The notes beneath the pieces are model-generated. The model saw only the letters and a list, made by a program, of their open reading frames with translations. It ran no database searches and was not told the origin of the DNA. Below, in pieces: positions 60,656 through 64,000 of a stretch of 64,000 nt of DNA. The stretch lies in the NCBI GenBank assembly GCA_034687125.1, contig JAQGBZ010000201.1:51376-115375 (forward strand). The letters run 5' to 3'. A program made the position numbers and the translations under genes. The stretch comes from Neelides folsomi. Its lineage: Eukaryota; Arthropoda; Collembola; Neelipleona; Neelidae. The stretch's first letter is position 1; each line of letters starts with the position of its first letter.

Positions 60656-61629
60656 ATGAAAATATTTATTGTGATTGGTTTGCTAGCATTTGTGGCTATT
60701 GAAAATGTAAATTCTCAGCTTGATTCGCCGCTCAACAAGTTTCTAAAATGTAATTAAATTAACTTTCTTAAAGTTGTCTTTCAGTTTGAAAACTGCTTTA
60801 TTCCCAATTAATAAATAATAAGTTGGTTTTAGAATTTTAATATAATGTTACTAACATTAAAGACAAATATCTGTATTATAAATTATATATTTTATTTCAA
60901 GCAATTAAAAAGGAACCAATCGTGATTCCTCAAAAGATTACAATTACATGGCAAATGATTCTTAACGGAGTTATTAAATACATTACAACTGCTGGGACGG
61001 AGATTGAAATTGAAAAGGGCCGACAGCAACATCTTAAACTTCTTACAATGTTACCTGATGCTGAATTTCTTGTAAATTAAATATTTGTTTATTTGACCGC
61101 GAATAACTATAAAAAATGGTAAATTAATTAAATATGGAGATTAAAATTTGGATATTTTTAAAATTTTTCATTTTAGGAGAGTTTGGACCATATGCGTGAA
61201 ACACATCCTGAATTTTATGCAACACTTTGTGATGTTTACGGATCTTGCAAAGAAACGTTGACTGAAAATGCCACAGAAATTCAAAAGACTATAAGGCAAA
61301 TGTTCGTTTTAGCCGACGAAGAGAAATGGGAAGAAGTGAAGGAACTTTTAAAGCCAAACGACTCATTTTGTCCTTTACTTGTTTATCTCAAAGAATACGG
61401 CCTTTTTTGGGCAGAGATTGAGGAAGCTGTTGATATTTCTAATTGTCCCCTCAAAGAGAAAAATCAAATTGATTTTGATGATTTTGATGATGAGGACAAC
61501 GAAGTTGTAAAAGAAGATGAAGATGATTATGATAGTGAAGAAGACAATGACGATAATAAGGAAGATAAAGAAGAAGATCAAGAAGAAGAAAGTTCATCTG
61601 AAGAAGATGATATTCGAACAGAATTATAA
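60656..61629 (+). CDS. Small secreted or ER-luminal protein with acidic tail
   Basis: Three exons, 60656-60749, 60902-61071, 61177-61629, join in phase to 238 aa. The signal peptide is MKIFIVIGLLAFVAIENVNS. A helical domain of about 150 residues follows with four cysteines (CDVYGSC, FC, NC) and many charged residues. The last 50 or so residues are almost all Asp and Glu, and the chain ends RTEL. An acidic calcium-buffering-like tail before a KDEL-type end is typical of ER-resident proteins. RTEL departs from the usual [KRHQSA]-[DENQ]-E-L pattern only at the second position and is close to the KTEL end of POGLUT1. ER retention is therefore an inference, and simple secretion is the alternative. 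I recognise no family. A polyadenylation signal lies at 61821. Confidence 0.8.
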
Positions 61630-63218
61630 TTGATTTTATAGATAATTAATACTTAATATCCAATCAGTATGAATATGACAACAAAAGACATTCTGATATT
61701 AATTCTTACATTAAATGAGAAAAAGTATTTTTGAAATGAAATTTTTGTGATCAAATAGTCATAATAATGAGTTATGTAAGATATAAATGTTTCATTGTAA
61801 TAAGAATCCAGACTGTTATTAATAAAGTAATTATTGAAAAATAAAAAGTAATTTTAGAATAAATGGCTTTATTTATTATTTATCATGCGTATTATTACAC
61901 ATGTTATTTATTTGTTCCATTTATGGTTTTCGGGTTATGCATTTTTTCAAAATTATTCTTTATAGCCTTATTATTATTACATAATCTCTTTGTTCCAAAA
62001 ATCTGTTGAATCTTCATGTTTTCATCAGCGCGAATCTCTATACTAATCCTGTGGATTTTAAGCATTGTTATATGTAGAACTGCGAACTTTGGAGAATCCA
62101 TGAAAGATACATTTAAAGTTAATTTCAATCATAGTTACTTTCAAATGCTTAGATCTTACACAGTCACATTTAAACTTATATTGTATTAGGTTTAAAATTA
62201 AATTTTACTGTTAGATAAAATAATTTAAATCATTTAATAGTAAATAATAATTTAGACATGTATGTATTAGATTTCTAGTATTAAATATGTATGTATCTGT
62301 ATGTAACCTATTTAATCATAAATATAGCTACTCTATTTCTATTTTCTATCATCAGTGTCTATCAGAGTAAAGATATACATAAATAACAACTATAAATACT
62401 ACCGTTTGATATTATATTATGTAATTGCTTGTAGATTTTAAGGTATATAATGTTACTTATTACTTTCTTATTATAATATCTCATTTTATTTAAAGAAGTT
62501 AAGGGAAAGTAGTTACATAATAAAGTCTATATACATAGGAATTGACATTGTCAATTATGTAGGTATATTGTATTCAGTAATAAACTTTTATGATGATACA
62601 ATTTTTACTAATTTACTAATTTATATTATCTCGGTTTTGTCGACTTTATGAATAGAAAATTAAATGTAAAATATAGACGAAAAATAAGTACTGACATGTA
62701 CCTGCTCATTTAGCACTATTAAACGTAGATTAAATTTTATTCCTTATCATTGTGTAAAAATTATTTCAAGTTTCATACAATTTGTTGGAAAAAATAATTA
62801 ATGTTATTTTTATCATGTAATAAACAAATTTTATGTACAGAATCCATCTTAAATTTGTTAATGATTTTATTGAAAACTTTCATTCAAATGTTTAATGAAG
62901 TTAAGTAGAAATAATTAATAATGGAATAAGTCATGAAATAATAATAATTATATTATGAAAAACCCCAATGTCCCAATAAACATTTTTAATTACATTATTA
63001 ATGTATTGAACGTTAATTAAATAAAAAAAGGTCTACAAAACAAAATTTATTTATTTTTCTGTTCAAAACAAACAACGAAAGAAAAGTCAGTAAATTGTAC
63101 AGCAAACATCAATTGATGATTAAATTGATAAATTCTTATTCAATAATTTTGCACTGGAGTTATCTGGCTGACCAATTAGGAAAGATGGGCGATTGATTCA
63201 ATTGAAGGAAAAGTTGAA
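61630..63218. other. Intergenic region, no gene seen
   Basis: AT-rich, with a polyadenylation signal for the acidic-tail gene at 61821-61826. From there on I see no exon, RNA gene or ordered repeat. The right end is presumably the 3' UTR of the minus-strand gene that follows. Confidence 0.5.
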
Positions 63219-63785
63219 TTACGTGCTCGCGTCCCCTCCGTCTTCCTCCGAGTTCAGTTCGTCTTGATAAGAAAAAAAATGAAAAGTTTAGAAATTGGAA
63301 TTGGAAAGAACTAAGAAAGTCAGGAAAAAAGGTCGAAGTTGAAGTTTGAGGAAAATCCCCCAATTTTCCTAATCCCCTCCATCCATCATTGAGGGGAGAA
63401 AAGGGCAGAGATACAATTACGTCCTCGTTAGTTTTCAAACTTCTTCTTTTTCCCTTTTACAAAGTTGAATCAAGCCGGGATGATAAAAAAAGTTGCTCTG
63501 AAAGATTGAGAAATTCTAAAGGAATTCCCAGCAACACTTTTCGACTTTTCCATCTCAATTGGCCAAATTGGGAGGATTCGCCGAAATTCCAATTTATCTC
63601 TTTCATCAGTTTCATCGCATGAATAATCCACTTTGGATCTCATTCCAAAAATCTTTATTTTTTCGATTCATCTTAAGCTACTTTATTTATTTCGCTCCTT
63701 TCGATATTTGGGGCTTACCTGGGGAAATTGGGCTTTCAGATTGAGAATCAGATCCCAACGATGAGGTTCCGTTTCCATTTAGTTC
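63219..63785 (-). CDS. 3' end of an unknown gene running off the right edge
   Basis: Two exons on the minus strand, 63785-63719 (acceptor TTTTATAG, donor GTAAGC, phase 1) and 63262-63219 (acceptor TTATCAAG, stop TAA). Together they read ELNGNGTSSLGSDSQSESP then ISPDELNSEEDGGDAST and stop. The rest of the gene lies beyond 64000. This Ser-rich, acidic, low-complexity C-terminus is common in nuclear regulators, but I cannot name the family. The intron (63263-63718) is GC-richer than most introns here and contains meaningless open frames. Confidence 0.6.
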
Positions 63786-63891
63786 CTATAAAATTTTAAA
63801 CATTGAATAAAATAATTATCCTGATAATTAATTAAAGATATTATACAATATTAGAAGTTAAAATAAAATTGTAATTGGCATTATTTTATTA

Positions 63892-64000
63892 AATTATTTA
63901 AAATAAAAGTAAATAATAATTATAATTATTTAAAATAAAAGTAAATAATAATTATAATTATTTAAAATAAAAGTAAATAATAATTATAATTATTTAAAAT
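63892..64000 (+). repeat. 32-bp tandem repeat array, cut by the window edge
   Basis: A 32-bp AT-only unit apart from one G (starting AAATAAAAGTAAATAATAAT) begins at 63901, 63933, 63965 and 63997. The tail of a further copy lies at 63892-63900. All visible copies are identical and the array continues beyond 64000. Confidence 0.9.

Overview
This is a eukaryotic, animal nuclear window. It is AT-rich and its genes are cut by many short GT-AG introns (mostly about 60-200 bp, a few of several kb). The gene set is typically metazoan: a SEC14-type tyrosine phosphatase, geminin, TAK1, cap-binding CBP80, MMACHC and RABL3. Compact genes, a Tc1/mariner-type MITE and several unrecognised secreted proteins suggest a small-genome invertebrate, probably an arthropod such as a mite or springtail. 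That placement is inference and the species cannot be named. There are no bacterial features and no CRISPR. Exon models were built by hand from splice signals, reading frame and family resemblance. For every complete model except MAP3K7 the exon lengths sum to a whole number of codons.

Layout, left to right: PTPN9 (+, 12 exons, with a 3.9-kb first intron); MMACHC (-) and RABL3 (-) in tandem; GTF2E1 (+), divergent from RABL3; a TPBG/Waif-like LRR membrane protein (+); GMNN (-) and PISD (+), back to back; DDX10 (-) and EIF3M (+), divergent; PLAA (-) and NCBP1 (+), divergent. The 6-kb tenth intron of NCBP1 holds a complete antisense two-exon gene for a secreted Pro/Gly/His-rich protein. Then come a single-exon repeat-rich membrane protein (-), FBP1 (+), a two-exon secreted helical protein (-), a 373-bp foldback MITE, MAP3K7/TAK1 (-), a small secreted acidic protein (+), and the last two exons of a gene (-) that runs off the right edge. 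A 32-bp tandem array ends the window.

The conserved genes are housekeeping or signalling genes with no shared pathway: transcription initiation, nuclear cap binding, translation initiation, rRNA helicase, replication licensing, ubiquitin/p97 turnover, mitochondrial phosphatidylethanolamine synthesis, cobalamin handling, gluconeogenesis and MAP3K signalling. Strands alternate strongly, so several neighbours probably share promoters 0.25-1 kb long.

The material most likely to be undescribed is lineage-specific: the nested secreted gene, the repeat-rich membrane protein with an N-myristoylation-type start, the helical secreted protein, the acidic RTEL-ending protein, and the MITE. I found no convincing evidence of a new multi-gene system.
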